This document shows positions 1 to 6,094 of a stretch of 9,580 bases of DNA, piece after piece (positions within the stretch are counted from its first letter, which is position 1; each line of letters starts with the position of its first letter). The stretch is taken from assembly GCA_016781225.1 (NCBI GenBank), contig JADDQT010000060.1:1-9580 (forward strand), read 5' to 3'. A program made the translations under genes and the position numbers. Source of the stretch: Actinomycetota bacterium (lineage in GTDB: Bacteria > Actinomycetota > Acidimicrobiia > Acidimicrobiales > GCA-2861595). The notes under the pieces were generated by a model. That model was not told the DNA's origin, made no database searches, and saw only the letters and a program-made list of their open reading frames with translations.

Positions 1-225
1 CGTGCGCAGCGCCTCCAGCCGCGCCCGCTTGGCCGGCTCCTGGCTCTGGGCGCCTCGCAAGCGGGCGATCTCGGTCCGGAGCTGGGTCTCCTGCTGCTGG
101 GCCATCTGGCGGCGCTCCCGGGCCTGGTCCAGCGCCTTGCTTCGGGGCGACCAGAAGACGAAGTACCACAGGACGACGACGCCCACCGCAGCAGCTGCGC
201 CGATGAGCAGAGCCCGGCGGTTCAC
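1..225 (-). CDS. pilO: PilO, type IV pilus inner-membrane alignment protein (N-terminal part)
   Basis: Only the first 75 codons are present; the gene runs off the left edge. It starts with GTG at 225, inside a GTGA overlap with the stop of pilM-pilN, so translational coupling is likely. The product opens with a short basic stretch (VNRRALL), one hydrophobic segment at about residues 5-25 (rich in A, V, W and F), then a charged, Gln/Arg/Glu-rich stretch from about residue 30 that looks like a coiled coil. This is the usual PilO plan: a bitopic membrane protein that pairs with PilN through coiled coils and periplasmic or extracytoplasmic ferredoxin-like domains. The C-terminal domain is outside the window. 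The identification rests on position after PilN and topology rather than a diagnostic motif, so it is likely but not certain. Confidence 0.8.
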   Translation of the reverse strand, partial: MNRRALLIGAAAAVGVVVLWYFVFWSPRSKALDQARERRQMAQQQETQLRTEIARLRGAQSQEPAKRARLEALRT

Positions 226-1871
226 GGCGTCCCTTCGGCGAAGCGCTGGGCCCGGTCGGAGACCGCTTGGGGCGTGAGATTGGCCTGGGACGTGAAGCTG
301 ACCGTGGCCGCCGCTCCCTCACCCGACTTGGCCGAGCTGGGCACCCATAGACCGCTCAGCGATCTGAGGTCGCCCACCCGCTGGAGCCATCTGGCGGTGG
401 ACGTCTGGTCGAACCCGTTGGCCTGGACGTTGATGCTCCCCGGCGGTCCCTTCTGACCGTTGAACGACGTGAGCCACACGTCGCTCGGGATGACGGTGGC
501 GAGCTCGCTGAACAGTCGTGTCCAGGCCACGTCGTCGGCCAGAACCGCTCGGACCTGGGCTTGACGCTGGGCCAGGTCGGCCTCGATGCCGGTGGTGTCA
601 CCGAGCCTCGCTCGTTCTTGGCGCAGCTGTGCCACCTGCTGCTCGGCGCTCTGAGCTTTTTCTCGCTCGTCGGAGACCTGAGCCGATCGCCCTGCCCAGA
701 GCAGCATGAGCACGACGAACAGAGCGAAGACACCAGCCGCCACCCCGAAGGCCTGCCGGCGCTGGGTGCGCACGATCGACACCTCGCGGGGCAGGAGGGA
801 GATGCGTCGGGTTCCCTTTTGCACCTCGCCGGCCAGTGCCAGGCCGATGGGTACGGTGAGCAAGGGTTCGTACTGCACGAGCTCGGCCTCGCTGAGCCGG
901 ACCTGTCCGACGCGCACACCAGCCAGCGGGCGGGCGAGCTCCACCCGGCCGTCGACCTGGGCCTCGAGGCGTTCCATGAGGCCCGGAGTGAGGCTGGCGC
1001 CACCGGTCATGAGCACCCGGCTGATGGGCAGCGAGTCGGGCTGGGAGCGGTAGTAGTCGAGCGAGCCCCGGATCTCCTCCACCAGCGGCGCCAGGCGGTC
1101 ACCCACCACCTGGCCGGCGCGATTGACCCGGGTGTCGACGGAGGACGGATCGGCACGGCGCTTGAGGTCCTCGGCCTCGTCGGCGCTTACGTCCAGCTCG
1201 CGGGCGACGGCTTCGGTGATGTCGTTACCGCCTACGAGGAGGATGCGGACGAAGCGGGGAACACCCTGCTCGTGGACGACGACGTTGGTGACCCCCCCGC
1301 CGATGGACACCACCGCCTCCGCGGTCCGTTCGGCGAAGGTGCCACCGGGAGGAGTCAAGGCGCGTACGAGGGCGAAGGGCACCACGTCGACGGCGGTGGC
1401 GGACAGTCCCGCTCCCTCGACGGCGGCCACGTGGGACCCGACCATGTCCCGCTGGGCGGCAGCAAGCAGCACCCGCATGCGGGGCTCCCCCTCGGCCGTC
1501 GCGCTCTCACCGACGATCTGGAAATCGAGGGTGGCCTCCTCCACGGGGATGGGAATCAGCTCCTGGGCCTCGAACTGGAGCGCGGCCTGGAAGTCCTGCT
1601 CGGACATGACCGGGAACTCGGCCTGGCGCACGATGACTCGCTGGTTGGCCACGCCAACGACAACGCGCTTGCCGCGTAGCCCACCCTCACTCCAGAGGCG
1701 CCGCACCGAGGTTGCCACCGCGGCCGCGTCCATTACCTCGCCATGGCGCACGGCGCCGGGAGGTAGGACCACCTGGGCGAAGCGCTCCAGCACCGGCTCG
1801 CCCCCGCCCACGGTGAGCTCGACGGCGCGCACGGCGTAGCTGCCGATGTCGAGGGAGACGACCCGCGGCAT
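222..1871 (-). CDS. pilM: PilM-PilN fusion protein of the type IV pilus assembly complex
   Basis: This 549-residue protein joins two proteins that are usually separate. Residues 1-350 are PilM, an actin-like cytoplasmic ATPase fold: a phosphate-1-type motif SLDIGSYAVRAVEL near residue 6, VVSIGGGVTNVVV near 187, and MTGGASLTPGLMERL near 288. Residues about 356-549 are PilN: the conserved N-terminal peptide appears as RISLLP (356-361; INLLP is usual), followed by a transmembrane helix at about 374-393, a coiled coil at about 397-445 and a small alpha/beta domain. In the separate proteins the PilN peptide docks into a groove of PilM; here it follows the PilM core by only a few residues. ATG at 1871 overlaps the stop of the upstream HTH gene (TGATG), and the stop overlaps the pilO start. 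The reading frame is clean, so fusion by a sequencing error is unlikely. Confidence 0.93.
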   Translation of the reverse strand: MPRVVSLDIGSYAVRAVELTVGGGEPVLERFAQVVLPPGAVRHGEVMDAAAVATSVRRLWSEGGLRGKRVVVGVANQRVIVRQAEFPVMSEQDFQAALQFEAQELIPIPVEEATLDFQIVGESATAEGEPRMRVLLAAAQRDMVGSHVAAVEGAGLSATAVDVVPFALVRALTPPGGTFAERTAEAVVSIGGGVTNVVVHEQGVPRFVRILLVGGNDITEAVARELDVSADEAEDLKRRADPSSVDTRVNRAGQVVGDRLAPLVEEIRGSLDYYRSQPDSLPISRVLMTGGASLTPGLMERLEAQVDGRVELARPLAGVRVGQVRLSEAELVQYEPLLTVPIGLALAGEVQKGTRRISLLPREVSIVRTQRRQAFGVAAGVFALFVVLMLLWAGRSAQVSDEREKAQSAEQQVAQLRQERARLGDTTGIEADLAQRQAQVRAVLADDVAWTRLFSELATVIPSDVWLTSFNGQKGPPGSINVQANGFDQTSTARWLQRVGDLRSLSGLWVPSSAKSGEGAAATVSFTSQANLTPQAVSDRAQRFAEGTP

Positions 1872-2068
1872 CAGGCTCTTCCCCGGCGTAGGTAGGAGTG
1901 CACGTCGTCCTCCCAGATCCTGTAGCTGCGGCCCACTCGGGTGGCCAGCAGCTCCCCGGAGCGGATGAGGCGGTACACGGTCATGTTGGAGACGCGCATG
2001 ACCTCGGCCACCTCGGCCACTGTGAGCAGGTGCTGTTCGGTTTCGGTCGACAATGCCGCCTCACTCAC
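1871..2068 (-). CDS. Small excisionase-family helix-turn-helix DNA-binding protein
   Basis: This 65-residue protein is a single winged-HTH (MerR/excisionase-like) domain. It contains LLTVAEVAEVMRVSNMTVYR, then an IRSGELLATRVGRSYRI wing and WEDDVHSYL. This pattern is common in short actinobacterial regulators such as mycobacterial Rv0500A, and more distantly BldC. No recombinase or phage gene is nearby, so an excisionase role is unlikely; a transcriptional role is the better guess, with unknown target. The start is GTG, and the G of GTG is the last base of a perfect hairpin, with the only G-rich Shine-Dalgarno candidate buried in the stem. Its TGA overlaps the pilM ATG by one base, which suggests coupled translation and membership of the pilus operon. 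Confidence 0.85.
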   Translation of the reverse strand: MSEAALSTETEQHLLTVAEVAEVMRVSNMTVYRLIRSGELLATRVGRSYRIWEDDVHSYLRRGRA

Positions 2069-2088
2069 CGGCCCCCGGAAGGGGCCGG
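2068..2088 (-). promoter_or_regulatory. GC hairpin at the ribosome entry site of the HTH gene
   Basis: A perfect 8-bp inverted repeat, CCGGCCCC / GGGGCCGG, with a 5-nt loop. On the minus-strand transcript the 3' arm contains the GGGGG that would serve as ribosome-binding site and ends on the first base of the GTG start. It could mask initiation of the HTH gene, or act as a weak attenuator after pilD. There is no U-run, so it is not a classical intrinsic terminator. The structure is seen directly; the role is inferred. Confidence 0.5.
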
Positions 2089-2126
2089 CCCATCATGACC
2101 GGTTCGGCCGCACGATGCGGTACTGC

Positions 2127-2155
2127 ACAGTAGAGGACATCAGCAACATAGACAA
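2127..2155 (-). promoter_or_regulatory. Weak candidate promoter upstream of the HTH-pilM-pilO part
   Basis: In the relatively AT-richer 120-bp gap after pilD, the minus strand shows TTGTCT (2155-2150), a 17-nt spacer and TACTGT (2132-2127). The matches to the sigma-70 consensus are 4/6 and 3/6. A start near 2120 would give a leader of about 50 nt containing the 2068-2088 hairpin. A small inverted repeat (CCGCA / TGCGG, 2108-2120) lies just downstream. The matches are weak, so this is only a suggestion. Confidence 0.22.
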
Positions 2156-2189
2156 CGCCAACCACACCAGCATCATCCCCGGGCTGCGC

Positions 2190-2960
2190 TCAAACTCCGT
2201 ACCAGGAGAGTATGGGACCGCCGACGAACACCGAGGTGATGGCACCCAGGGCCAGAAAGGGCCCGAACGGCACCCGGTCCTTGCGGCCCCGGACTCCGGT
2301 CACCATCAGGCCCACCCCCACCACGGCGGCGGTGAGGAAGGCGAGGAAGAGGCCGAGCAGCACGTGGCCGATGCTGAGCCAGCCGAGAAGCATGCCGATG
2401 AGCCCCGCCAGGCGGACGTCGCCGAAGCCCATGCCCTTGGGGCTGGCCATGTGGATGGCGAACAGCAGGGCCCATGCCAGCGCCCCCCCGAGTGCCGCGT
2501 CCCGAAGCGATGACCAGTCACCGTCGAGGGCGGCCGCCACCACCAACAGGGGGGCGGCCATGAACAGAGCGGGGTACAGGATGCGGTTGGGGACGATGAA
2601 GCGCTCGAGGTCGACGGCCGAGATGGCCAGAAGGGCGGCGAATACCACGAGGAAGGCGGGCAGCACCGGGTCGGCGCCGAGCCGCAGAGCAGCGGCCACG
2701 AACAGTGCCGCCGTCGCCACCTCCACGAGGGGGTAACGGATGGAGATGGCACCGTGGCAGTTGCGGCAGCGCCCATGGAGCAGCAGCCATGAGACCAGAG
2801 GCACGTTGTCGGAGGGCTTGAGGGTCGTGCCACACCGGGGACAGCGCGATCGTGGGCGGACCACAGACTGCTTCTCCGGCACTCGGTGGATGACCACGTT
2901 CAGGAACGAGCCGACCACCAGACCCAGAGGCACGAGGCCGAGGGCGAGGAGGGCGGTCAT
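2190..2960 (-). CDS. pilD: PilD/GspO-type prepilin peptidase and N-methyltransferase
   Basis: A 256-residue polytopic membrane aspartic protease (family A24) that cleaves the prepilin leader after Gly and methylates the new N-terminus. The N-terminal part has GSFLNVVIHRVP (17-28) and a complete zinc-binding cytoplasmic domain with CPRC (40-43) and CRNC (65-68), followed by RYPLVE. The protease core has the two expected aspartates: D117 in VDLERFIVPNRI and D181 in GMGFGDVRLAG. Several hydrophobic segments separate and follow them. An upstream in-frame ATG at 3062 would overlap the preceding pilin by about 70 bases and add 34 residues unlike the family, so the ATG at 2960, just before the first membrane helix and 31 nt after the pilin stop, is preferred. 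Both pilins in this locus carry the cleavage site it needs. Confidence 0.94.
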   Translation of the reverse strand: MTALLALGLVPLGLVVGSFLNVVIHRVPEKQSVVRPRSRCPRCGTTLKPSDNVPLVSWLLLHGRCRNCHGAISIRYPLVEVATAALFVAAALRLGADPVLPAFLVVFAALLAISAVDLERFIVPNRILYPALFMAAPLLVVAAALDGDWSSLRDAALGGALAWALLFAIHMASPKGMGFGDVRLAGLIGMLLGWLSIGHVLLGLFLAFLTAAVVGVGLMVTGVRGRKDRVPFGPFLALGAITSVFVGGPILSWYGV

Positions 2961-2991
2961 GGCCGAGCGATGGTAGACGCCGGTGACTTGA

Positions 2992-3477
2992 TCAGTAACT
3001 GCTGCCGGTGGCGGTGAGTGCCTCAGTGCCGGTGCAGGCTTGGCCGTCAGCCGCCGTGCCATAGCGCGTCCCGTTCGCCGTCTCGTGGATGAAGAAGCAC
3101 TTGCCGCTGGTGGACTCGACGGCGCCGGCCCACTGGGTCACGGCGGCGCTCACGGAGACGAGGTTGTCCCGGCTGGATTCGGTGTTGGCTGCGGCATAGG
3201 TCAGACTCGGCTCGACCTTGGGCAGGCCCGTGGCTGGGTTCTCGGTGGCGTCGGCGTAGCTCTGCTTCTCCGCCTGCACGGCCTTGGCTGCCGTGAGTGC
3301 AAGGCGCAATGAGGCTTGCGCCGCGCGGTCATCGGCCCGCTTGCGAGCACCGAGAAATGTTGGCGACCCGATGGCGATCAGCACGGCGATGACGACCACG
3401 ACGACCATCACCTCGACGAGGCTGAAGCCGTCCTCCAAGTCCTTGCCGGGCACGCCTTTGCTCCGGGTTTCCAGCAC
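2992..3477 (-). CDS. Type IV prepilin, second copy (pilin-like protein)
   Basis: A 161-residue prepilin. A 17-residue charged leader ends in Gly17, and the mature protein begins FSLVEVMVVVVVIAVLI, with the conserved Glu at mature position 5 (E22). The hydrophobic helix runs to about residue 37 and is followed by SPTFLGARKRADDRAA. Cys127 and Cys148 probably form the C-terminal disulfide loop. It is a clear paralogue of the pilin just upstream: both share the PTFLGARKRA block, LTAAK, VEPSL-Y-A and similar cysteine positions. It starts with GTG at 3477, with AAAGG 8 nt upstream, a weaker initiation signal than that of its neighbour. It lies beyond a strong hairpin, so it is probably made in smaller amounts and may be a minor pilin. 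Confidence 0.92.
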   Translation of the reverse strand: MLETRSKGVPGKDLEDGFSLVEVMVVVVVIAVLIAIGSPTFLGARKRADDRAAQASLRLALTAAKAVQAEKQSYADATENPATGLPKVEPSLTYAAANTESSRDNLVSVSAAVTQWAGAVESTSGKCFFIHETANGTRYGTAADGQACTGTEALTATGSSY

Positions 3478-3565
3478 AGGGACGGCCTTTCGCTGAGGGG
3501 ACCTTCCTGTGTCGGTGAGAGGATGTGGTTCCTGAAACGCTCGGCAGGCTCAAAGCGGGACGCGA

Positions 3566-3593
3566 AGAGCGGGGCCCCGAAGGGCCCCGCTCT
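3566..3593 (-). terminator. UUCG-capped hairpin between the two pilin genes
   Basis: A perfect 12-bp inverted repeat, AGAGCGGGGCCC / GGGCCCCGCTCT, separated by 4 nt. On the minus-strand RNA the loop is C(UUCG)G, one of the most stable tetraloops. It lies 26 nt after the first pilin stop. No long U-run follows (only UCUUCG..., with a CUUU further on), so it may be a partial terminator or a block to 3' exonucleases that raises the level of the first pilin mRNA over the downstream genes. Confidence 0.75.
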
Positions 3594-3619
3594 CTCGTTC
3601 AGCGTTGCTGGTCTACGAG

Positions 3620-4111
3620 CTACCAGGCGCCGCTGTAGTTGGTGGCCGTGTTTGCGGCCTGGTCGCCAGTGCACGCGGTGGCGTCCTTGGCGAACGTGGT
3701 GCCGCCGTTCACGGTCTCCTTGATGGAGAAGCAGGTTCCGGCATCCGACTTGGCCGCCCCGACCCAGGTGTCGGCAGTAGCCTTCACCGAGACGATCTTC
3801 GGCCCGGTCGACGCTGTGGCGGCCGCCACGTAGCTGAGGCTCGGCTCCACCGTGATTAGACCGGTCGCCGACTCGTCGGCGGCGGCGTACGTCGAGCTGT
3901 CGGTGTACATGGTCTTGGCCGCCGTCAGAGCGTTGCGCAGTGACGACTGGGCCGCCCGGTCCTGGGCACGCTTGCGAGCGCCGAGGAAGGTCGGGATGGC
4001 GATGGCCAACAGGATGGCGATGATGAGCACGACGACCATGAGCTCGATGAGGGTGAAGCCCTCTTCTCCGTCACGGCGCCGCTCTCGCAGCTTGTTGATT
4101 GCACTCTGCAT
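3620..4111 (-). CDS. pilA: Type IV prepilin, probable major pilin PilA
   Basis: A 163-residue class III (prepilin) precursor. The leader is charged (KLRERRRDGEEG) and ends at Gly18. The mature protein begins FTLIELMVVVLIIAILLAIA, with Glu at mature position 5 (E23). The hydrophobic N-terminal helix is followed by PTFLGARKRAQDRAAQ and a C-terminal domain with Cys127 and Cys147, likely a disulfide loop. The ATG at 4111 has an excellent ribosome-binding site, AAGGAGA (4127-4121), 9 nt upstream. It is the first pilin after the c-di-GMP riboswitch leader and is followed by a strong hairpin. Both points suit the most highly expressed pilin, which is why it is called the major one; that ranking is inference. 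Confidence 0.94.
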   Translation of the reverse strand: MQSAINKLRERRRDGEEGFTLIELMVVVLIIAILLAIAIPTFLGARKRAQDRAAQSSLRNALTAAKTMYTDSSTYAAADESATGLITVEPSLSYVAAATASTGPKIVSVKATADTWVGAAKSDAGTCFSIKETVNGGTTFAKDATACTGDQAANTATNYSGAW

Positions 4112-4147
4112 TGTGGTTGTTCTCCTTGTGTGAGCAATGGATTGTTA

Positions 4148-4191
4148 CGAGCCCTTGCCCCTCCCCTTCGGGCTCGCCCCGCCGTGGCGGG
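4148..4191 (-). promoter_or_regulatory. Putative expression platform of the pilin riboswitch
   Basis: Two hairpins follow the aptamer directly. The first is CCCGCC/GGCGGG at 4191-4178. The second is CGAGCCC/GGGCTCG (7 bp) at 4176-4148, with a 15-nt purine-rich loop. The GAGCCC arm could also pair with GGGCU at the 3' side of the aptamer (about 4209-4205), so two exclusive folds are possible. There is no U-run after the second stem, and no obvious anti-Shine-Dalgarno for the AAGGAGA at 4127-4121, so the sequence does not show whether control is at transcription or translation. Confidence 0.4.
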
Positions 4192-4192
4192 A

Positions 4193-4287
4193 CCATCCTC
4201 AGGTAGCCCGGCTGACCACCCCTTTGTCCGAGAGGTCCCGTGGCTTTGCGCCCCCGCCTCTCGACGGGTTTGCCTTTGTCAGAAGCA
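4193..4287 (-). ncRNA. Cyclic di-GMP-I (GEMM-I) riboswitch aptamer in the pilin leader
   Basis: The minus strand carries the signature GEMM-I elements in order: ACAAAGGCAAACC (about 4279-4267); a 6-bp stem CCCGUC/GGCGGG (4268-4253) capped by the GNRA tetraloop GAGA; GGCGCAAAGCCACGGGACC (to about 4235); and, after a variable stem, GGUCAGCCGGGCUACC (to about 4201). The GCAAAGCCACGGG core, the tetraloop helix that docks on the second stem, and the closing GCCGGGCUACC match the family closely. The weak point is the outer P1 helix, where the 5' flank UUCUGAC pairs poorly with CUACCUGA. The aptamer starts just downstream of a candidate promoter and about 80 nt before the pilin ATG. By family knowledge it senses c-di-GMP; whether it turns the pilins on or off cannot be read here. 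Confidence 0.88.
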
Positions 4288-4302
4288 CTTGCTCGCAAGG
4301 TT

Positions 4303-4331
4303 GTATCGCCACCAACCACCGCTCGGTTGAG
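4303..4331 (-). promoter_or_regulatory. Candidate sigma-28/WhiG-like promoter of the riboswitch-pilin transcript
   Basis: The minus strand has CTCAA (4331-4327), 16 nt, then GGCGATAC (4310-4303), resembling the FliA/SigD/WhiG type (TAAA ... GCCGATAA). Transcription would begin near 4296, a few bases before the aptamer, which is the right place. The same arrangement with the same spacing occurs upstream of pilT and of the pilB remnant. A palindrome CTTGCGAGCAAG (4299-4288) would lie at the very 5' end of the RNA. The spacer is one base longer than the E. coli FliA consensus. Confidence 0.45.
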
Positions 4332-4392
4332 CGAAAATCCACCCGATCCTGCAAGGCGGCCGCGAGCGCTGAGCGCAACGCGTGCTCCCTGT

Positions 4393-4819
4393 CTAGGCCA
4401 GAAGGTTTCCGGCCAGAAGTGAGGCGTGGGGGAAGGCCTCTGGTGCCAGGCTCTCGTCGGGCCCAACCAAGCGGACCTCCTGGTAAGTGGCACCCTTGGG
4501 CCGGCGGCAGACTTCCACCGTCCGAGCCGGCAGGTCGACCAGCCACACCTCGGGCACGCCGGCGGCCGCGTACAGCGGCACCTTGTGCCGTCGGTCCCAA
4601 GCCGCGGTGGTGTCGGCCACCTCGATCAACAGCAGCACGTCTTCCGGCCCGGGGTGGCCGCCGGCGTAGCTGTCGGCCCTAGGGCGCAGGAGGGCAAGGT
4701 CGGTTGGGGCTCCGAGAAGTCACCGAGACGGACGGGATTCTGGATGCCGACGGTTGCTTGTTCGCCCAGGTGGCGGACTCGCCAACGGTGAAGCGATGAG
4801 GCGCGGGTCGGACCGCCAT
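4393..4819 (-). pseudogene. Decayed Uma2-family (DUF820) PD-(D/E)XK nuclease-like gene
   Basis: Three reading frames together give pieces of one Uma2 protein. From the ATG at 4819 comes an N-terminus with MAVRPAPHRFTVGE. After a gap, VRHLGEQATVGIQNPVRLG followed by DFSEPQP is read in a second frame. From about 4704, DLALLRPRADSYAGGHPGPE and then DVLLLIEVADT...DRRHKVPLYAAAGVPEVWLVDL run in a third frame to the TAG at 4393. Compared with the usual length of about 190 residues, roughly 45-50 residues after FTVGE are missing, including the ELIDGE-like region. The second shift is explained by one missing C in CAACC[C]GACCTT, which would restore QPDLALL. An 81-codon remnant could start at the GTG at 4638 but lacks half the fold. 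It sits between pilC and the pilin leader, 28 nt after the pilC stop. Uma2 genes are often numerous passengers in actinobacteria and cyanobacteria; a link to pili is not suggested. Confidence 0.85.
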
Positions 4820-4847
4820 GGTCACACGCTGACCGAGGCCGGCGCGG

Positions 4848-6062
4848 CTACTGGATGAGCTTGATGATGTTGAACATCGGCATGTACAGCGAGACCACCA
4901 TGCCGCCCACACAGCCGCCCAGCACCACGATGAGGGCGGGCTCCAAGAGGGAGGTCAAGGCGTCCACCGTGGCCTCGATCTCCTGCTCGTAGAACTCACC
5001 GATCTTGTCCAGCATGGTATCGACGGCGCCGGTCTCCTCCCCCACCGAGATCATCTGAACCACCATGGTGGGGAAGACGGAATGGTTGGCCAGGCGCTGC
5101 ACCATGGCCTCACCCTGCTTGACCCCGTCCTGCATGTCGGTTATGGCCTTGGCCACAACGGCGTTGCCAACCGTGCCCGACGTGATCTCGAGCGACTCCA
5201 GCAACGGCACGCCCGAACGCAGCAGGGAGGCCAGCGTCCGTGAGAAGCGGGCCAGCGCCGTGAGCTGCACCAGCTTGCCGAACACGGGGACCCTGAGCTT
5301 GAAGGCGTCCCATACGCCTCGTCCCTTGTCGGTGGCGATCCATCGCTTGAAGGCGATGACCGCACCCACCTGGGCGAGGATCACAATGGGCATGGCCTTG
5401 ACCATCACGCTGGAGACCAGGAGCAGGAGCCGCGTGGGCAACGGCAGCGTTCCGCCCAGATCGGCATAAAGGGTCTTGAACATGGGCACGATGAAGATCA
5501 GCATCGCCGTCACGATGAGCAGCACCAGGCAGAGCACGGCCACGGGGTAGGTCATGGCCGACTTGATCTTCTGGCGCAGCTCGACCTGCTTCTCGATGGT
5601 GTCGGCCAGCTGCACCAGGACCGAGTCCAGGGAACCGCCCGTCTCACCGGCGCGGACCATGGACACATACAGACGGTTGAAGGCCTTCGGGTGCTTGGCC
5701 AGTGCCTGGGACAGCGCGGACCCCCTCTCCACGTCGCTGCGCACCTCGGTCATCACCTTGGCCAGGGCCTTGTTCTCGATCTGGTCCTCAAGGATGCTGA
5801 GGGCGCGCAGGAGGGAGAGCCCGGAGTCGATCATGACCGCGAACTGGCGGCTGAAGACGGCGATGTCCTTCAGCTTGATCTTGGGCTTCATCAGGCGCAG
5901 CTCTCTGCGGAGCCCGCCGGTGTCCTTCTTGTCTATGGCGAGGGGCACGTAGCCCATCTGGCGAAGCTTGTTGGCGACCAGGTTGGTGCTGTCGGACTCG
6001 AGGGTGCCCTCGACGATCTGCCCCTGCTTGTCGCGGACCTTGTAGGTGTAAGTGTCAGACAT
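4848..6062 (-). CDS. pilC: PilC, type IV pilus inner-membrane platform protein
   Basis: A 404-residue GspF/PilC family protein. It forms the membrane platform on which the PilB and PilT motors act. An N-terminal YTYKVRDKQGQIVEGTLE segment is followed by two GspF domains (about 68-190 and 270-395). Each contains the family's G-E-x-G motif: RAGETGGSLD near 137 and SVGEETGAVD near 339. Transmembrane helices lie at about 172-195, 212-237 and 373-396. In-frame sequence continues upstream to 6143, but that would overlap the end of pilT and add residues foreign to the family. The ATG at 6062 has AGGGGA 6 nt upstream and starts where PilC normally does, so it is chosen. It follows pilT by 32 nt and is probably cotranscribed. 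No disruption is seen. Confidence 0.95.
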   Translation of the reverse strand: MSDTYTYKVRDKQGQIVEGTLESDSTNLVANKLRQMGYVPLAIDKKDTGGLRRELRLMKPKIKLKDIAVFSRQFAVMIDSGLSLLRALSILEDQIENKALAKVMTEVRSDVERGSALSQALAKHPKAFNRLYVSMVRAGETGGSLDSVLVQLADTIEKQVELRQKIKSAMTYPVAVLCLVLLIVTAMLIFIVPMFKTLYADLGGTLPLPTRLLLLVSSVMVKAMPIVILAQVGAVIAFKRWIATDKGRGVWDAFKLRVPVFGKLVQLTALARFSRTLASLLRSGVPLLESLEITSGTVGNAVVAKAITDMQDGVKQGEAMVQRLANHSVFPTMVVQMISVGEETGAVDTMLDKIGEFYEQEIEATVDALTSLLEPALIVVLGGCVGGMVVSLYMPMFNIIKLIQ

Positions 6063-6094
6063 CCCCGTTCCCCTGTTCGAGCTCTGGGCGAGCG

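Noticed and set aside
561..1679. 372-codon open frame on the plus strand opposite pilM
   Set aside because: It is a shadow of the well-supported PilM-PilN frame, with low-complexity His/Gly/Leu-rich content and no motif.
2061..2096. Tiny leader peptide (ATG at 2096 or 2093, reading MGRPLPGAGE then stop) overlapping the HTH start
   Set aside because: No clear ribosome-binding site, and its codons coincide with the GC hairpin. Chance is the simpler explanation.
2961..3062. Longer PilD start at 3062
   Set aside because: It would overlap the second pilin by about 70 bases and add 34 residues not seen in the family. ATG at 2960 directly precedes the first membrane helix.
3478..3619. A fourth CGATA-type promoter between the pilins (ACCGACAC on the minus strand)
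   Set aside because: The -10 lacks the T of CGATA and no CTnAn sequence lies 16 nt upstream, so it does not match the other three.
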